A DNA stretch of 64,000 bases from Haemophilus haemolyticus (GCF_001679045.1 NZ_LYCK01000001.1:1-64000); one strand, 5' to 3'. Shown: positions 19,751 to 30,478, numbered from the stretch's first letter. The notes: generated by a model not told the origin, from the sequence alone. A program made the numbers and translations.

Positions 19751-21088
19751 ATGAAGAAATATCTTTTAAAGTGCAGTTGTTTTTTAGTGTGTTTTTGTTT
19801 GCCATCAATCGTTTTTGCTAATCCTAAAACAGATAACGAACGTTTTTTTATTCGTTTATCGCAAGCGCCTTTAGCCCAAACCCTGGAGCAATTAGCTTTT
19901 CAACATGATGTGAATTTAGTGATGGATGAGGCGTTAGAAGGCAATATTTCTTTGACATTAGATAATATTGATATGCCGCGTTTGCTACAAATAATTGCTA
20001 AAAGTAAGAAGCTTACTTTGAATAAAGATGAGGGTATTTATTATCTGAATGGAGGACTATCAGGCAAAGGTCAAGTTGCAGGAAATCTTACTACAGATGA
20101 ATCGCACTTAGTGAGTCACACGGTTAAACTCCATTTTGCTAAAGCCTCCGAGTTAATGAAATCTTTAACCACAGGAAGTGGCTCTTTGCTTTCTCCTGCG
20201 GGGAGCATTGCCTTTGATGAACGCAGTAATTTACTCGTTATTCAGGATGAGCCTCGTTCTGTGCAAAATATTAAAAAATTAATTTCTGAAATGGATAAGC
20301 CTATTGAGCAGATCGCTATTGAAGCGCGTATTGTGACAATTACGGATGAGAGTTTGAAAGAATTGGGTGTTCGGTGGGGGATTTTTAACCCAACGGAAAA
20401 TGCCGCGCATGTAGCGGGTAGTTTAGCCGGTAATGGTTTTGAAAATATTGCGGATAATCTTAATGTGAATTTTGCGACAACGACGACACCTGCTGGCTCG
20501 ATAGCATTACAAGTCGCGAAAATTAATGGGCGATTGCTTGATTTAGAATTAAGTGCTTTAGAGCGTGAAAATAATGTAGAAATTATTGCAAGTCCACGCT
20601 TGCTAACCACAAATAAGAAAAGTGCGAGTATTAAACAGGGGACAGAAATTCCTTATGTTGTGAGTAATACTCGTAACGATACACAATCTGTGGAATTTCG
20701 CGAAGCGGTGCTAGGTTTGGAAGTGACGCCACATATTTCTAAAGATAACAATATTTTGCTTGATTTATTAGTGAGCCAAAACTCTCCAGGTTCTCGTGTC
20801 GCTTATGGACAAAACGAGGTGGTTTCTATTGATAAGCAAGAAATTAATACTCAAGTTTTTGCCAAAGATGGGGAAACTATTGTGCTTGGAGGTGTGTTCC
20901 ACGATACGATCACAAAAAGCGAAGATAAAGTGCCATTACTTGGCGATATACCTGGCATTAAACGATTGTTTAGTAAAGAAAGTGAACGACATCAAAAACG
21001 TGAGCTAGTGATTTTCGTGACGCCGCATATTTTAAAAGCAGGAGAAACGTTAGAGGCGTTGAAACAAAAAAGTGCGGGTAAAAAATAA
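19751..21088 (+). CDS. comE: Competence secretin ComE (PilQ-like)
   Basis: The outer-membrane ring through which the uptake pilus passes. Signal peptide about 1-24 (ending VFAN), a secretin N-terminal domain (about 30-185) with repeated short motifs, and the secretin core (about 190-435), including IASPRLLTTN, KQGTEIPYVV and VVLGGVFHD-type segments near the end (here IVLGGVFHD). 445 residues, short for PilQ because it lacks AMIN domains. Strong ribosome site AAGGAAG. Confidence 0.95.
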   Translation: MKKYLLKCSCFLVCFCLPSIVFANPKTDNERFFIRLSQAPLAQTLEQLAFQHDVNLVMDEALEGNISLTLDNIDMPRLLQIIAKSKKLTLNKDEGIYYLNGGLSGKGQVAGNLTTDESHLVSHTVKLHFAKASELMKSLTTGSGSLLSPAGSIAFDERSNLLVIQDEPRSVQNIKKLISEMDKPIEQIAIEARIVTITDESLKELGVRWGIFNPTENAAHVAGSLAGNGFENIADNLNVNFATTTTPAGSIALQVAKINGRLLDLELSALERENNVEIIASPRLLTTNKKSASIKQGTEIPYVVSNTRNDTQSVEFREAVLGLEVTPHISKDNNILLDLLVSQNSPGSRVAYGQNEVVSIDKQEINTQVFAKDGETIVLGGVFHDTITKSEDKVPLLGDIPGIKRLFSKESERHQKRELVIFVTPHILKAGETLEALKQKSAGKK

Positions 21089-21100
21089 CTTTTTTAGACG

Positions 21101-21787
21101 ATGAATTTTTTTAATTTTCGCTGTATCCACTGTCGTGGCAATCTTCATATCGCAAAAAATGGACTATGTTCAGGTTGCCAAAAACAAATTAAATCTTTTC
21201 CTTATTGCGGTCATTGTGGTTCGGAATTGCAATATTATGCGCTACATTGTGGTAATTGTCTTAAACAAGAACCTAGTTGGGATAAGATAGTCATTATTGG
21301 ACATTATGTTGAACCACTTTCTGTATTGATTCACCGTTTTAAATTTCAAAATCAATTTTGGATTGACCGCACTTTGGCTCGGCTTTTATATCTTGCGGTG
21401 CGAGAGGCTAAACGAACACATCAACTTAAATTGCCAGAAGCAATCATTCCAGTGCCTTTATATCATTTTCGCCAGTGGAGACGAGGTTATAATCAGGCAG
21501 ATTTATTATCTCGGCAATTAAGTCGTTGGCTGGATATTCCTAATTTGAACAATATCGTAAAACGTGTGAGACACACGCATACTCAACGTGGTTTGAGTGC
21601 CAAAGATCGTCGTCAGAATTTAAAAAATGCCTTTTCTCTTGCTGTTTCGAAAAATGAGTTTCCTTATCGTCGTGTCGCGCTGGTGGATGATGTGATTACT
21701 ACGGGCTCTACACTCAATGAAATATCAAAATTGTTGCGAAAATTAGGCGTAGAGGAGATTCAAGTGTGGGGGCTGGCGCGTGCTTAA
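21101..21787 (+). CDS. comF: Competence protein ComF (phosphoribosyltransferase-like)
   Basis: A cytoplasmic protein needed for DNA to cross the inner membrane. The 228 residues contain an N-terminal set of CxxC zinc pairs (CIHCRG, CSGCQK, CGHCGS, CGNCLK, all before about residue 60) and a C-terminal phosphoribosyltransferase fold with the PRPP loop VALVDDVITTGSTLNE near 190-205. Last of comABCDEF; it starts 13 bases after comE, with a poor ribosome site. Confidence 0.95.
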   Translation: MNFFNFRCIHCRGNLHIAKNGLCSGCQKQIKSFPYCGHCGSELQYYALHCGNCLKQEPSWDKIVIIGHYVEPLSVLIHRFKFQNQFWIDRTLARLLYLAVREAKRTHQLKLPEAIIPVPLYHFRQWRRGYNQADLLSRQLSRWLDIPNLNNIVKRVRHTHTQRGLSAKDRRQNLKNAFSLAVSKNEFPYRRVALVDDVITTGSTLNEISKLLRKLGVEEIQVWGLARA

Positions 21788-21862
21788 TATAAAGCACTGG
21801 AAAAAAAAGCACGATGGGCGTATTATTCCTGATACTTTCTCTCAAGTATTTAGGACATAATT

Positions 21863-22459
21863 ATGGAACAAGTAACCCAGCAAATCGCTATTTCTGATGC
21901 CGCACAAGCGCATTTTCGAAAACTTTTAGACACGCAAGAAGAAGGAACCAATATTCGTATTTTCGTAGTTAATCCTGGCACCCCTAACGCGGAATGTGGC
22001 GTATCTTATTGCCCACCGAATGCCGTGGAAGAAAGTGATTTTGAAATGAAATATGACACTTTTTCGGCATTTATTGATGAGGTGAGTTTACCTTTTTTAG
22101 AAGAGGCAGAAATTGATTATGTTACCGAGGAGCTTGGTGCACAACTTACCTTAAAAGCACCGAATGCCAAAATGCGTAAGGTGGCTGATGATGCGCCATT
22201 AATTGAACGTGTTGAATATGTGATTCAAACTCAAATTAATCCACAGCTCGCAAATCATGGTGGACGCATAACATTAATTGAAATTACTGAAGATGGTTAC
22301 GCAATTTTACAATTCGGTGGCGGCTGTAATGGTTGCTCAATGGTGGATGTTACGTTAAAAGATGGCGTAGAAAAACAACTTATTAGCCTATTCCCGAATG
22401 AATTAAAAGGTGCAAAAGATGTAACCGAACATCAGCGTGGAGAACACTCTTATTATTAG
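21863..22459 (+). CDS. nfuA: Fe/S biogenesis protein NfuA
   Basis: A carrier that delivers 4Fe-4S clusters. It has an N-terminal degenerate A-type domain (about 8-100) and a C-terminal Nfu domain (about 112-190) with the CxxC ligand pair in [12 protein letters not shown]. 198 residues (E. coli NfuA 191). It lies 75 bases after comF on the same strand, the same neighbour relation as E. coli gntX-nfuA. It may be partly cotranscribed with the com operon. Confidence 0.96.
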   Translation: MEQVTQQIAISDAAQAHFRKLLDTQEEGTNIRIFVVNPGTPNAECGVSYCPPNAVEESDFEMKYDTFSAFIDEVSLPFLEEAEIDYVTEELGAQLTLKAPNAKMRKVADDAPLIERVEYVIQTQINPQLANHGGRITLIEITEDGYAILQFGGGCNGCSMVDVTLKDGVEKQLISLFPNELKGAKDVTEHQRGEHSYY

Positions 22460-22482
22460 TGAGTGGGAAAAAGAAGATTTAT

Positions 22483-22513
22483 AATAACCGCACTTTGAAA
22501 GTGCGGTTATTTT
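22483..22513 (+). terminator. Uptake-sequence terminator after nfuA
   Basis: AATAACCGCACTTT and AAAGTGCGGTTATT (left arm 22483-22496, right arm 22498-22511) face each other almost without a loop, followed by Ts. Confidence 0.8.
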
Positions 22514-22526
22514 TATGGAGTAAAAA

Positions 22527-23321
22527 ATGAAAACACTTCATCCAGATGATTTTGGTTATTGGTTGCTTACTCAAGGTTCGAACCTTTATTTGCTGAATAA
22601 TGAGTTGCCTTGTGGTACGGCTAAAGCGCTTGGAATGGAAGGATTGCAGGCAATGCAAATCGGTGAATGGAAAAATCGTCCGTTATGGCTTGTGGCTGAG
22701 CAAGAAAGCGATGAACGAGAATATGTAAGTTTGCGTGGATTACTTTCTCTGCCAGAGGATGAATTCCATGTATTAAGCCGAGGTGTGGAAATTAATCATT
22801 TCCTGAAAACCCATAAATTTTGTGGAAAGTGCGGTCATAAAACACAACAAATTCAAGAAGAGCTCGCTGTGCAATGTACTCACTGCGGGTATCGAACTTA
22901 TCCTGTAATTTGTCCATCCATTATTGTTGCGGTTCGACGTGGCAAAGAAATATTGCTTGCTAATCATAAACGTCATTATCACCCGAATGGAGGAATGTAT
23001 ACCACTCTTGCAGGTTTTGTAGAGGTCGGTGAAACATTTGAACAAGCGGTGCGTAGAGAGGTTTTTGAGGAAACGGGGATTTTGATAAAAAATATTCGTT
23101 ATTTTGGTAGCCAGCCTTGGGCATTTCCGAATTCTCAAATGGTCGGTTTTCTGGCTGATTATGAGAGCGGTGAAATTACTTTACAGGAAAGTGAAATTCA
23201 TGATGCGCATTGGTTTTCTTATGATCAACCCTTGCCAGAATTACCGCCAACAGGTACTATCGCTCGCAAATTAATTCATACGACGCTTGAACTCTGTAAA
23301 GCGGAACAGAAATGCTATTAA
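22527..23321 (+). CDS. nudC: NAD-capped RNA hydrolase / NADH pyrophosphatase NudC
   Basis: A Nudix enzyme that cleaves NADH and removes NAD caps from RNA. The zinc ribbon has CGKCG and CTHCG (about 98-120) and the Nudix box runs GFVEVGETFEQAVRREVFEE (about 172-191), continuing TGI. The SQPWAFPNS motif specific to the NADH pyrophosphatase branch follows. 264 residues (E. coli 257). Good upstream spacing of GGAG. Confidence 0.97.
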   Translation: MKTLHPDDFGYWLLTQGSNLYLLNNELPCGTAKALGMEGLQAMQIGEWKNRPLWLVAEQESDEREYVSLRGLLSLPEDEFHVLSRGVEINHFLKTHKFCGKCGHKTQQIQEELAVQCTHCGYRTYPVICPSIIVAVRRGKEILLANHKRHYHPNGGMYTTLAGFVEVGETFEQAVRREVFEETGILIKNIRYFGSQPWAFPNSQMVGFLADYESGEITLQESEIHDAHWFSYDQPLPELPPTGTIARKLIHTTLELCKAEQKCY

Positions 23322-23356
23322 TAAATATTCCAACTCTTATAAATTAAGGAAATAAG

Positions 23357-23947
23357 ATGCGAAATCCGATTCATAAACGCTTAGAAAACTTAGAAAGTTG
23401 GCAACATCTGACTTTTATGGCTGCTTTATGTGAACGTATGGCACCAAATTTTAAATTGTTCTGTCAAATGAACGAGCTTAGCGCTGAAGCCAAAACGTAT
23501 CAAAATATTCTCAATTTGGTGTGGGAATATTTAACGGTTAAAGATGCCAAGATTAACTTTGAAAATCAGTTGGAAAAATTAGAAACGATTATTCCTGATG
23601 TGAATGATTACGAGAGTTTTGGTGTTGTGCCAGCGTTAGATGCTTGCCAGGCTTTAGCTGAAATTTTACACGCTATTATCGCGGGTGAAACATTAGAAAG
23701 AGCGGTGGAAATGAGCTTAATTTCTTTAGGAACGGTAACGAGTTTATTGGAAACGGAAACGGGGCGAGATTGGTCGGACAGCGAACTTAAAGAAAGTGAA
23801 GATATTCAAGTGGAACTCGATGTGCAATGGCAGATTTATCGTTTACTTAAAGAATGTGAAAAACGTGATATTGAATTAATTTTAGATTTAAAAAATGAGA
23901 TTCGAGCCGAGGGAATCTCTAATATTGGTATAGAATTTCATCAATAA
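23357..23947 (+). CDS. yjaG: YjaG family protein (DUF416)
   Basis: A 196-residue, all-helical-looking acidic protein of the DUF416 family, of unknown function, recognised by the start MRNPIHKRLENLESWQHLTF and by context: nudC and hupA flank it here and lie close by in the E. coli nudC-hemE-nfi-yjaG-hupA order. No signal peptide or membrane helix. Ribosome site AAGGAAA. Confidence 0.88.
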   Translation: MRNPIHKRLENLESWQHLTFMAALCERMAPNFKLFCQMNELSAEAKTYQNILNLVWEYLTVKDAKINFENQLEKLETIIPDVNDYESFGVVPALDACQALAEILHAIIAGETLERAVEMSLISLGTVTSLLETETGRDWSDSELKESEDIQVELDVQWQIYRLLKECEKRDIELILDLKNEIRAEGISNIGIEFHQ

Positions 23948-24084
23948 CGTGAGATTTGTCACAAATTTTAAAAATCTTGCTTTAAATTCATCGTAAGTTA
24001 GATTATCCTTTGCACAGCTTTTGTGGTTAGCCCGCAGGCATATTTTGAAGAGTCAAATTTTTATTTAACAGAAGGTACAAATTT

Positions 24085-24357
24085 ATGAACAAAACAGATT
24101 TAATTGATGCAATTGCAAGCGCTGCAGAATTAAACAAAAAACAAGCTAAAGCTGCGTTAGAAGCTACTTTAGAAGCGATTACTGCAAGCCTCAAAAAAGG
24201 TGAACCTGTACAATTAATCGGTTTCGGTACATTCAAAGTAAATGCACGTGCTGCACGTACTGGTCGTAACCCACAAACTGGTGCTGAAATTAAAATCGCA
24301 GCATCTAAAGTACCAGCGTTTGTTTCTGGTAAAGCATTAAAAGATGCAATCAAATAA
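24085..24357 (+). CDS. hupA: DNA-binding protein HU-alpha
   Basis: A 90-residue nucleoid protein beginning [12 protein letters not shown]. The signature [21 protein letters not shown] lies in the DNA-binding arm (about 46-66), and the product ends with KALKDAIK. It has its own upstream region after yjaG and its own terminator, consistent with high separate expression. Codon use is strongly biased (GCA, GGT, CGT), as in highly expressed genes. Confidence 0.97.
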   Translation: MNKTDLIDAIASAAELNKKQAKAALEATLEAITASLKKGEPVQLIGFGTFKVNARAARTGRNPQTGAEIKIAASKVPAFVSGKALKDAIK

Positions 24358-24376
24358 TTAACATTTGAATGATTTT

Positions 24377-24404
24377 AAACCCTGCCAATGAGCAGGGTTT
24401 TTTG
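24377..24404 (+). terminator. Terminator after hupA
   Basis: Hairpin AAACCCTGC / GCAGGGTTT with a six-base loop followed by a T run. Confidence 0.9.
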
Positions 24405-24484
24405 TTACCTAAAATTTACTTTACAAAACAATATTCTTTCAATAAACTTTCGAACCGAAATTTATTGCATTTAAGGATAGCTTT

Positions 24485-25258
24485 ATGAAAAAAAGTAGCC
24501 AGCCTCGTAATACTAAACAACGTCGCCATACAATTATGCAACTTTTGCAAGAACAAGGTGAAGTGAGTGTAGAGCAGCTAGTGCAGCTTTTTGATATATC
24601 TGAAGTGACTATTCGTAAAGACTTAAGTGCGCTAGAAACAAATGGTTTTTTATTGCGTAAATATGGCGGCGCAATTTTAATGCCAAAAGAAATTATTGAT
24701 GAAAACGAAAATGATGAACTTACGAAACGAAAGTTTGTCATAGCGAAAGCCGCCGCCGAACGTATTCGTGATCATAACCGTATTATCGTAGATAGCGGTA
24801 GTACTACGGCGGCTTTGATTAAGCAACTTAATTTAAAACAAGGGTTAGTTGTAATGACGAACTCACTTTCGGTGGCAACAGAATTGAGAGCATTAGAAAA
24901 TGAGCCAACGTTGCTGATGACTGGTGGAACTTGGGATACTCGTTCGGAATCGTTTCAAGGAAAAGTAGCTGAACAGGTGCTACGTTCTTACGATTTCGAC
25001 CAACTTTTTATTGGTGCCGATGGCATTGATTTAGCGCGAGGTTCTACGACTTTTAATGAACTTGTAGGATTAAGCCAGGTGATGGCGGAAGTTTCTCGCG
25101 AAGTTGTTGTGATGGTGGAATCTCAGAAAATTGGTCGAAAAATGCCAAATTTAGAATTAACTTGGCAACAAATTGATGTGCTTATTACTGATACAGGATT
25201 GTCAGAACAAGATAAACAAGCCATTTTAGCTCATGGCGTAGAAGTAATTTGCGTATAA
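24485..25258 (+). CDS. DeoR-family transcriptional regulator next to glmS
   Basis: A 257-residue DeoR/GlpR-type repressor. It has an N-terminal winged helix-turn-helix (about 14-66, with VSVEQLVQLFDISEVTIRKD and RKYGGA) and a C-terminal sugar-phosphate sensing domain with VDSGSTTAALI (about 100-110) and IGADGID near 176. The gene lies 55 bases before glmS on the same strand, so regulation of amino-sugar synthesis by a phosphosugar is a natural guess. The effector cannot be read from the sequence. Confidence 0.88.
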   Translation: MKKSSQPRNTKQRRHTIMQLLQEQGEVSVEQLVQLFDISEVTIRKDLSALETNGFLLRKYGGAILMPKEIIDENENDELTKRKFVIAKAAAERIRDHNRIIVDSGSTTAALIKQLNLKQGLVVMTNSLSVATELRALENEPTLLMTGGTWDTRSESFQGKVAEQVLRSYDFDQLFIGADGIDLARGSTTFNELVGLSQVMAEVSREVVVMVESQKIGRKMPNLELTWQQIDVLITDTGLSEQDKQAILAHGVEVICV

Positions 25259-25313
25259 AGTGCGGTTAAAAAAGTAGACGTATTTTTTATTTAATTAACA
25301 ATAAGGAAAGCTT

Positions 25314-27146
25314 ATGTGTGGTATTGTCGGCGCGGTAGCGCAACGTGATGTAGCGGAAATCTTAATTAATGGTTTACATCGTTTGGAATATCGTGGTTAT
25401 GATTCAGCAGGCGTTGCGGTGGTAAATGAACATCATGAATTACAACGCGTGCGCTGTTTAGGTAAAGTTAAAGCTTTAGATGAGGCTGTATCGGAGAAAC
25501 CATTGATTGGTGGTACAGGGATTGCGCATACGCGTTGGGCAACGCATGGTGAACCATCAGAAACCAATGCGCACCCCCATGCGTCAGGCACTTTTGCTGT
25601 AGTACATAACGGTATTATTGAAAATCATGAAGAACTTCGTGAATTATTAAAATCTCGTGGTTATATATTTTTATCGCAAACAGATACTGAAGTGATTGCT
25701 CACCTCGTTGAATGGGAAATGCGTAGCACGGATTCACTTTTAGAAGCTGTGAAAAAAGTAGTAAAACAGCTCACGGGCGCATATGGTATGGTGGTAATGG
25801 ATAGTCGCTATCCTGAACATTTAGTGGCAGCTCGTTCTGGTAGTCCGCTAGTGATTGGCTTAGGTATTGGTGAAAATTTCTTAGCTTCAGATCAACTTGC
25901 GCTTTTAAGTGTTACCCGCCGTTTTATCTTTTTAGAAGAAGGGGATATTGCAGAAATTACACGTCGTACAGTTGATATTTATGATACTTACGGCAATAAA
26001 GTTGAGCGTGAAATTTACGAATCTAATCTTGAAAATGACGCGGCAGAGAAAGGCAAATTCCGCCATTTTATGCAGAAAGAAATTTACGAACAGCCAACCG
26101 CACTTATCAATACAATGGAAGGGCGTATAAATCATGAAAATGTGATTGTCGATTCAATCGGTAATGGTGCAAAAGACATTTTAGAAAAAGTTGAGCATAT
26201 TCAAATTGTTGCTTGTGGCACATCCTATAATGCAGGTATGGTAGCGCGTTATTGGTTTGAATCTTTGGCTGGAGTGAGCTGTGATGTTGAAATTGCATCA
26301 GAGTTTCGTTATCGCAAATTTGTTACCCGTCCAAATAGCTTATTGATTACACTTTCTCAATCTGGCGAAACAGCAGATACTTTAGCCGCACTTCGTTTAG
26401 CGAAAGAAAAAGGCTACATGGCGGCATTAACAATTTGTAATGTTGCTGGATCTTCGCTAGTACGCGAATCAGATCTTGCATTTATGACGCGTGCTGGTGT
26501 TGAAGTTGGGGTAGCATCAACAAAAGCATTTACGACACAGCTCGCTGCGTTATTAATGTTGGTGACGGCACTTGGTAAAGTTAAAGGTCATATTTCTGCA
26601 GAAAAAGAGCAAGAGATTACCAAAGCAATGCAATCTTTACCTGCGGAAATTGAAAAAGCATTAGCATTCGATACAGACATTGAAGCATTGGCTGAGGATT
26701 TTGCTGAAAAACATCATGCACTTTTCTTAGGTCGTGGTGCATTTTATCCAATTGCCGTAGAGGCCTCTTTGAAATTGAAAGAGATTTCTTATATTCACGC
26801 TGAAGCGTATGCGGCCGGAGAATTGAAGCATGGTCCATTAGCGTTGATTGATGCCGATATGCCGGTAATTGTGGTTGCGCCAAATAATGAATTATTAGAG
26901 AAAGTAAAATCGAACATTGAAGAGGTTCGTGCTCGTGGCGGTCAATTATACGTATTTGCTGATAAAGAAGCGGGCTTTACACCAAGTGAAGGAATGAAAA
27001 TTATCACGATGCCAAAAGTCAATGATATCGTTGCACCGATTTTTTATACCATCCCAATGCAGTTGCTTTCTTATCATGTGGCTTTAATTAAAGGTACTGA
27101 CGTAGATCAACCCCGTAACTTAGCGAAGTCTGTCACCGTAGAATAA
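25314..27146 (+). CDS. glmS: Glutamine-fructose-6-phosphate aminotransferase
   Basis: Makes glucosamine-6-phosphate, the entry to UDP-GlcNAc, murein and LPS. The N-terminal class II glutamine amidotransferase domain has the catalytic cysteine at residue 2 (MCGIVGAV), [12 protein letters not shown] and [13 protein letters not shown]. Two SIS domains follow (about 280-600; [36 protein letters not shown]), ending [13 protein letters not shown]. 610 residues (E. coli 609). Ribosome site AAGGAAAG. No glmS ribozyme is visible in the short leader. Confidence 0.98.
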   Translation: MCGIVGAVAQRDVAEILINGLHRLEYRGYDSAGVAVVNEHHELQRVRCLGKVKALDEAVSEKPLIGGTGIAHTRWATHGEPSETNAHPHASGTFAVVHNGIIENHEELRELLKSRGYIFLSQTDTEVIAHLVEWEMRSTDSLLEAVKKVVKQLTGAYGMVVMDSRYPEHLVAARSGSPLVIGLGIGENFLASDQLALLSVTRRFIFLEEGDIAEITRRTVDIYDTYGNKVEREIYESNLENDAAEKGKFRHFMQKEIYEQPTALINTMEGRINHENVIVDSIGNGAKDILEKVEHIQIVACGTSYNAGMVARYWFESLAGVSCDVEIASEFRYRKFVTRPNSLLITLSQSGETADTLAALRLAKEKGYMAALTICNVAGSSLVRESDLAFMTRAGVEVGVASTKAFTTQLAALLMLVTALGKVKGHISAEKEQEITKAMQSLPAEIEKALAFDTDIEALAEDFAEKHHALFLGRGAFYPIAVEASLKLKEISYIHAEAYAAGELKHGPLALIDADMPVIVVAPNNELLEKVKSNIEEVRARGGQLYVFADKEAGFTPSEGMKIITMPKVNDIVAPIFYTIPMQLLSYHVALIKGTDVDQPRNLAKSVTVE

Positions 27147-27171
27147 AGTGCGGTTGATTTTAAGATAAATT

Positions 27172-27199
27172 TAAAGCACAGGTTATCGCTTGTGCTTTA
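27172..27199 (+). terminator. Hairpin after glmS
   Basis: AAAGCACA / TGTGCTTT with a ten-base loop, 26 bases after glmS. A weaker element in front of the stronger hairpin that follows. Confidence 0.55.
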
Positions 27200-27211
27200 T
27201 CAGATGCAATG

Positions 27212-27242
27212 AAAAGGGCGAACATTAAAATGTTCGCCCTTT
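27212..27242. terminator. Bidirectional terminator between glmS and fis
   Basis: Twelve-base stem AAAGGGCGAACA / TGTTCGCCCTTT with a six-base loop between the convergent glmS and fis genes. Confidence 0.85.
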
Positions 27243-27263
27243 GCTATCTAAAAAAAGTATAAC

Positions 27264-27563
27264 TTAGCCCATACCGTATTTTTTTAGTTTTTTACGTAAT
27301 GTACCACGGTTGATACCAAGCATATTTGCTGCACGAGTTTGATTGCCACGAGTATATTGCATAATCATATCTAACATCGGGTGTTCAACTTCCGCTAATA
27401 CTAATTCGTAAAGATCATTCACATCTTGACCATCTAATTGCGCTAAATAATTACGCAATGCTTGTTTTACTGAATCGCGTAATGGTTTGTTGGTCACTTG
27501 TGATTGCGCATTTAATACTGATACCGTTAAAGCATCAGCAGGACTACGTTGTTGTTCTAACAT
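27264..27563 (-). CDS. fis: Nucleoid protein / regulator Fis
   Basis: A 99-residue Fis. The C-terminal helix-turn-helix reads [20 protein letters not shown] (about 74-93) and is nearly identical to E. coli; the N-terminal beta-hairpin region is more variable. It controls stable RNA and many growth genes. It overlaps the end of dusB by seven bases, the widely conserved dusB-fis operon. Confidence 0.97.
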   Translation of the reverse strand: MLEQQRSPADALTVSVLNAQSQVTNKPLRDSVKQALRNYLAQLDGQDVNDLYELVLAEVEHPMLDMIMQYTRGNQTRAANMLGINRGTLRKKLKKYGMG

Positions 27564-28537
27564 TTTTCTTTATCCAAAATTAAATTGAAAAAATCTTCCA
27601 ATACAATGAGTTGCTCTTTTGGATCACTAATTGCATTAAAAGTCTGTTTAAAAACGGAATCAGGTTGAATTCCCTGTAAATACCAAGCCACGTGTTTACG
27701 CGCAATGCGATAGCCTTTTTGTTCGCCATAGAATTGATGTAATTCTTGAATATGGCGCAAAATTTGACCGCACTTTTCGCTTAAACTTGGCATTTGGCTT
27801 ATCGAATCATGCTCAATTAGGTTTCCCACAGCTTGAAATAGCCAAGGGTTACCTAGCGCAGCACGACCGATCATAATGGCATCCGCCCCGGTATAATCGA
27901 GAACGAATTTTGCTTTCCGAGCAGAATCAATATCACCATTGGCTATAACCGGTATGGCAATTGCTTGTTTAACAGCTTTGATATTGTCATATTCCGCTTC
28001 GCCTTCAAAAAGACAAGCTCGTGTACGACCGTGCACTGTTAATGCTTGTATGCCACATTGTTCTGCAATTTTGCCGATTTGAACGCAGTTTCGATTAGAT
28101 TTATCCCAGCCTGTACGAATTTTTAAGGTCACCGGCACATTGACAGCGGCCACTACTTCTCGCAAGATTTTTTCCACCAAATCTGGAAATTGCAACAATG
28201 CAGAGCCTGCGAGTTTGCGATTTACTTTTTTGGCGGGACACCCCATATTAATGTCAATGATTTGAGCGCCATATTCCACATTGATGGCAGCGGCTTGCGC
28301 CATCTCGAGTGGATCGCTACCGGCAATTTGCACGGCATTGAGACCTAAATCTTCACTATGTGCCAAACGCAATTTGGATTTTTCGGTATACCAAACTTGC
28401 GGATTTGTGGACATCATTTCTGAAAATGTGAGTCCAGCACCATAATATGCACAAAGACGACGGAAAGGCTGGTCGGTAATACCTGCCATTGGTGCAAGTA
28501 AAACACGATTTCTTAATTGGTATGAACCGATTCGCAT
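27557..28537 (-). CDS. dusB: tRNA-dihydrouridine synthase B
   Basis: An FMN enzyme reducing uridines in the tRNA D-loop. The 326-residue TIM barrel has [13 protein letters not shown] (about 15-27), [10 protein letters not shown] with the catalytic cysteine near 101, TVHGRTR near 170 and IANGDI near 200. First gene of dusB-fis. Confidence 0.96.
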   Translation of the reverse strand: MRIGSYQLRNRVLLAPMAGITDQPFRRLCAYYGAGLTFSEMMSTNPQVWYTEKSKLRLAHSEDLGLNAVQIAGSDPLEMAQAAAINVEYGAQIIDINMGCPAKKVNRKLAGSALLQFPDLVEKILREVVAAVNVPVTLKIRTGWDKSNRNCVQIGKIAEQCGIQALTVHGRTRACLFEGEAEYDNIKAVKQAIAIPVIANGDIDSARKAKFVLDYTGADAIMIGRAALGNPWLFQAVGNLIEHDSISQMPSLSEKCGQILRHIQELHQFYGEQKGYRIARKHVAWYLQGIQPDSVFKQTFNAISDPKEQLIVLEDFFNLILDKEKC

Positions 28538-28607
28538 TTTACGTTACCTTCCTAGCAAGCCTAAATCTAATTAGTGTCGAACTGGTCGACGACCGACAAG
28601 GCTGGCT

Positions 28608-28635
28608 ATAATACGCATTTTGCCTTACTTTGCAA
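28608..28635 (-). promoter_or_regulatory. Probable dusB-fis promoter
   Basis: On the minus strand: TTGCAA (28630-28635), 16 bases, TATTAT (28608-28613), then a GC-rich stretch (AGCCAGCC). The leader contains a small palindrome, GGTCGACGACC. A GC-rich discriminator is expected for growth-rate-dependent fis expression. Confidence 0.5.
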
Positions 28636-28683
28636 AGTGAAATTTGTTTAAAAAATACACTTTTTTTGATTGACAAAAAGAAA

Positions 28684-29571
28684 TTAAAGCGTTTTTAGCT
28701 TACCCGTAATTCGGCACCATTCTTCTCTGACTGCGACTGGCTCTAACGCAAATGTTTGCGTATAGGCATCGCATACCGATTGAGCTTGCGTTTCTAAAAT
28801 GCCCGATAAACCAAGATCGCCATTAGGTTTAACAAGTTGGCTAATGATTGGGTAAAGTTCTTTGAGAGGGCCAGCAAGAATATTCGCTACCACGACATCA
28901 GCTTTTAAATCAGAGGGTTTTTCATCAGATAAGAACAGCTGTAGGCGATCTGAAACGCCATTTTGCTCGGCATTATTGCGACTGGCCAGAATGGCTTGTG
29001 GATCGATATCAATTCCCACCGCAGTTTTCGCTCCAAGTTTTAATGCGGCAATAGCTAAAATGCCTGAACCACAACCAAAATCGATGACGGTTTTATCTTT
29101 TAAATCAAGGCCATCTAGCCATTCTAAACATAGTGCGGTTGTAGGATGAGTGCCTGTCCCAAACGCTAAACCTGGGTCGAGCATCACATTGACGGCATTT
29201 TCATCAGGCACATCACGCCAACTTGGACAAATCCATAAGCGCTGACCAAATTGCATTGGGTGGAAGTTATCCATCCATTCACGTTCCCAGTCTTTGTCTT
29301 CTATTTGTTCAATTTTGTATGCCGTATTGCTATCTAAGTGTTTCGCTTCTTTTAATAAGCGGACGATTTCTGCCATATCTGTTTCTGCATCAAATAATGC
29401 AATAACATCGGTGTTGCCCCATAAACGAGTTTCACCAGGCAAAGGCTCAAAAATCGGTGTATCTTGACTATCCATAAAAGTCACAGAAACGGAGCCGATT
29501 TCTTCTAAAAAATCACTCATTTGTTCTGCTTTTTCATTAGTGCTATTTAGGCGAATTTGAATCCAAGCCAT
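28684..29571 (-). CDS. prmA: Ribosomal protein L11 methyltransferase
   Basis: Trimethylates ribosomal protein L11. It has an N-terminal substrate domain (about 1-90, [20 protein letters not shown]) and a class I SAM domain with [20 protein letters not shown] (about 163-182) and NILAGPL near 231. 295 residues (E. coli 293). It sits in the conserved block panF-prmA-dusB-fis, although here a DMT-family gene separates it from panF. Confidence 0.96.
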   Translation of the reverse strand: MAWIQIRLNSTNEKAEQMSDFLEEIGSVSVTFMDSQDTPIFEPLPGETRLWGNTDVIALFDAETDMAEIVRLLKEAKHLDSNTAYKIEQIEDKDWEREWMDNFHPMQFGQRLWICPSWRDVPDENAVNVMLDPGLAFGTGTHPTTALCLEWLDGLDLKDKTVIDFGCGSGILAIAALKLGAKTAVGIDIDPQAILASRNNAEQNGVSDRLQLFLSDEKPSDLKADVVVANILAGPLKELYPIISQLVKPNGDLGLSGILETQAQSVCDAYTQTFALEPVAVREEWCRITGKLKTL

Positions 29572-29605
29572 TTGTTTTTTCCTTTATTTCATAAAATGGG
29601 GCGTA

Positions 29606-30478
29606 TTATACCGATTTTTTCAAAAGTTTCGGCAGTAAAGTCGAGCCAAGCGTAGCGAGCATGATGATTGTTATACCAAGTGCGGCTGAAAATGATAGCG
29701 TTTCGCTAAGTAATGATACAGCAAATAAGATGCCGAATAACGGCTCAAGTGCGACTAAAATACCGGAGATATTGGCATCCACACTATTAAGGCCTTTATT
29801 CCATAACCAATAGGCAAGCCAACTACAGCCAATGGCAAGATATAATAAAGCAGCAATACCAGTAGAATTTAATGATATTTGCCAGTTTTCTGTGAGTAAT
29901 AGTGTAAACGGTAACGTTGTGATGGTCCCAAGTACAATGCTGACGGAGGTATAGGCTTGCGTTGAGACTTTGGCCACAACTCGCTGTGTCCAACGTAACA
30001 CAGCAGCGAAAATGATCCCAGCACTTAGTACTAATAAACAGCCGAATAAACTGATGTTATCAATGCCTGCATTATTTTTTCCACCATTGATTAAAATCGC
30101 CACGCCAATAAATGCTATTGCGCCGAATAGCCAGTGAAACCATTTTGCTTTGTCTTTAAAGAAGAAATGTCCGACAAATACAACGAGCAGCGGTTCTAAC
30201 CCAATCATGGTGACTGCACTGGAGGCGGATGTATATTTTAGTCCGATGAATTGCAATAAAAATACGGCGGTATAGTTAAAGAATGCTAACCACCAAAGCT
30301 GTTTACGCATTGGTTTATCAATTTTTTTCCAACGACGTAAAAAGAGTGGCATGACAATAATCATTGCAATAATTAACCGCACTTGCACAACAAGCACAGG
30401 ATCCATCATCGAATAAGTGAGTTTACCGACGATTAATGAACTGCTCCAAATAAGTAGCGCAAGAATTTGATAGAGCAT
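29606..30478 (-). CDS. EamA/DMT-superfamily inner-membrane transporter
   Basis: A 290-residue protein with about ten membrane helices in two EamA repeats (about 5-135 and 145-285). It belongs to the drug/metabolite transporter superfamily; the substrate cannot be read. It lies between panF and prmA, where enterobacteria have no gene, and ends 34 bases before prmA, so it probably shares transcription with prmA. Confidence 0.85.
   Translation of the reverse strand: MLYQILALLIWSSSLIVGKLTYSMMDPVLVVQVRLIIAMIIVMPLFLRRWKKIDKPMRKQLWWLAFFNYTAVFLLQFIGLKYTSASSAVTMIGLEPLLVVFVGHFFFKDKAKWFHWLFGAIAFIGVAILINGGKNNAGIDNISLFGCLLVLSAGIIFAAVLRWTQRVVAKVSTQAYTSVSIVLGTITTLPFTLLLTENWQISLNSTGIAALLYLAIGCSWLAYWLWNKGLNSVDANISGILVALEPLFGILFAVSLLSETLSFSAALGITIIMLATLGSTLLPKLLKKSV

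Noticed and set aside
25259..25313. glmS ribozyme/riboswitch
   Set aside because: Only 55 bases lie between the regulator and glmS, far too short for the ribozyme, which is also not expected in Gram-negative bacteria.
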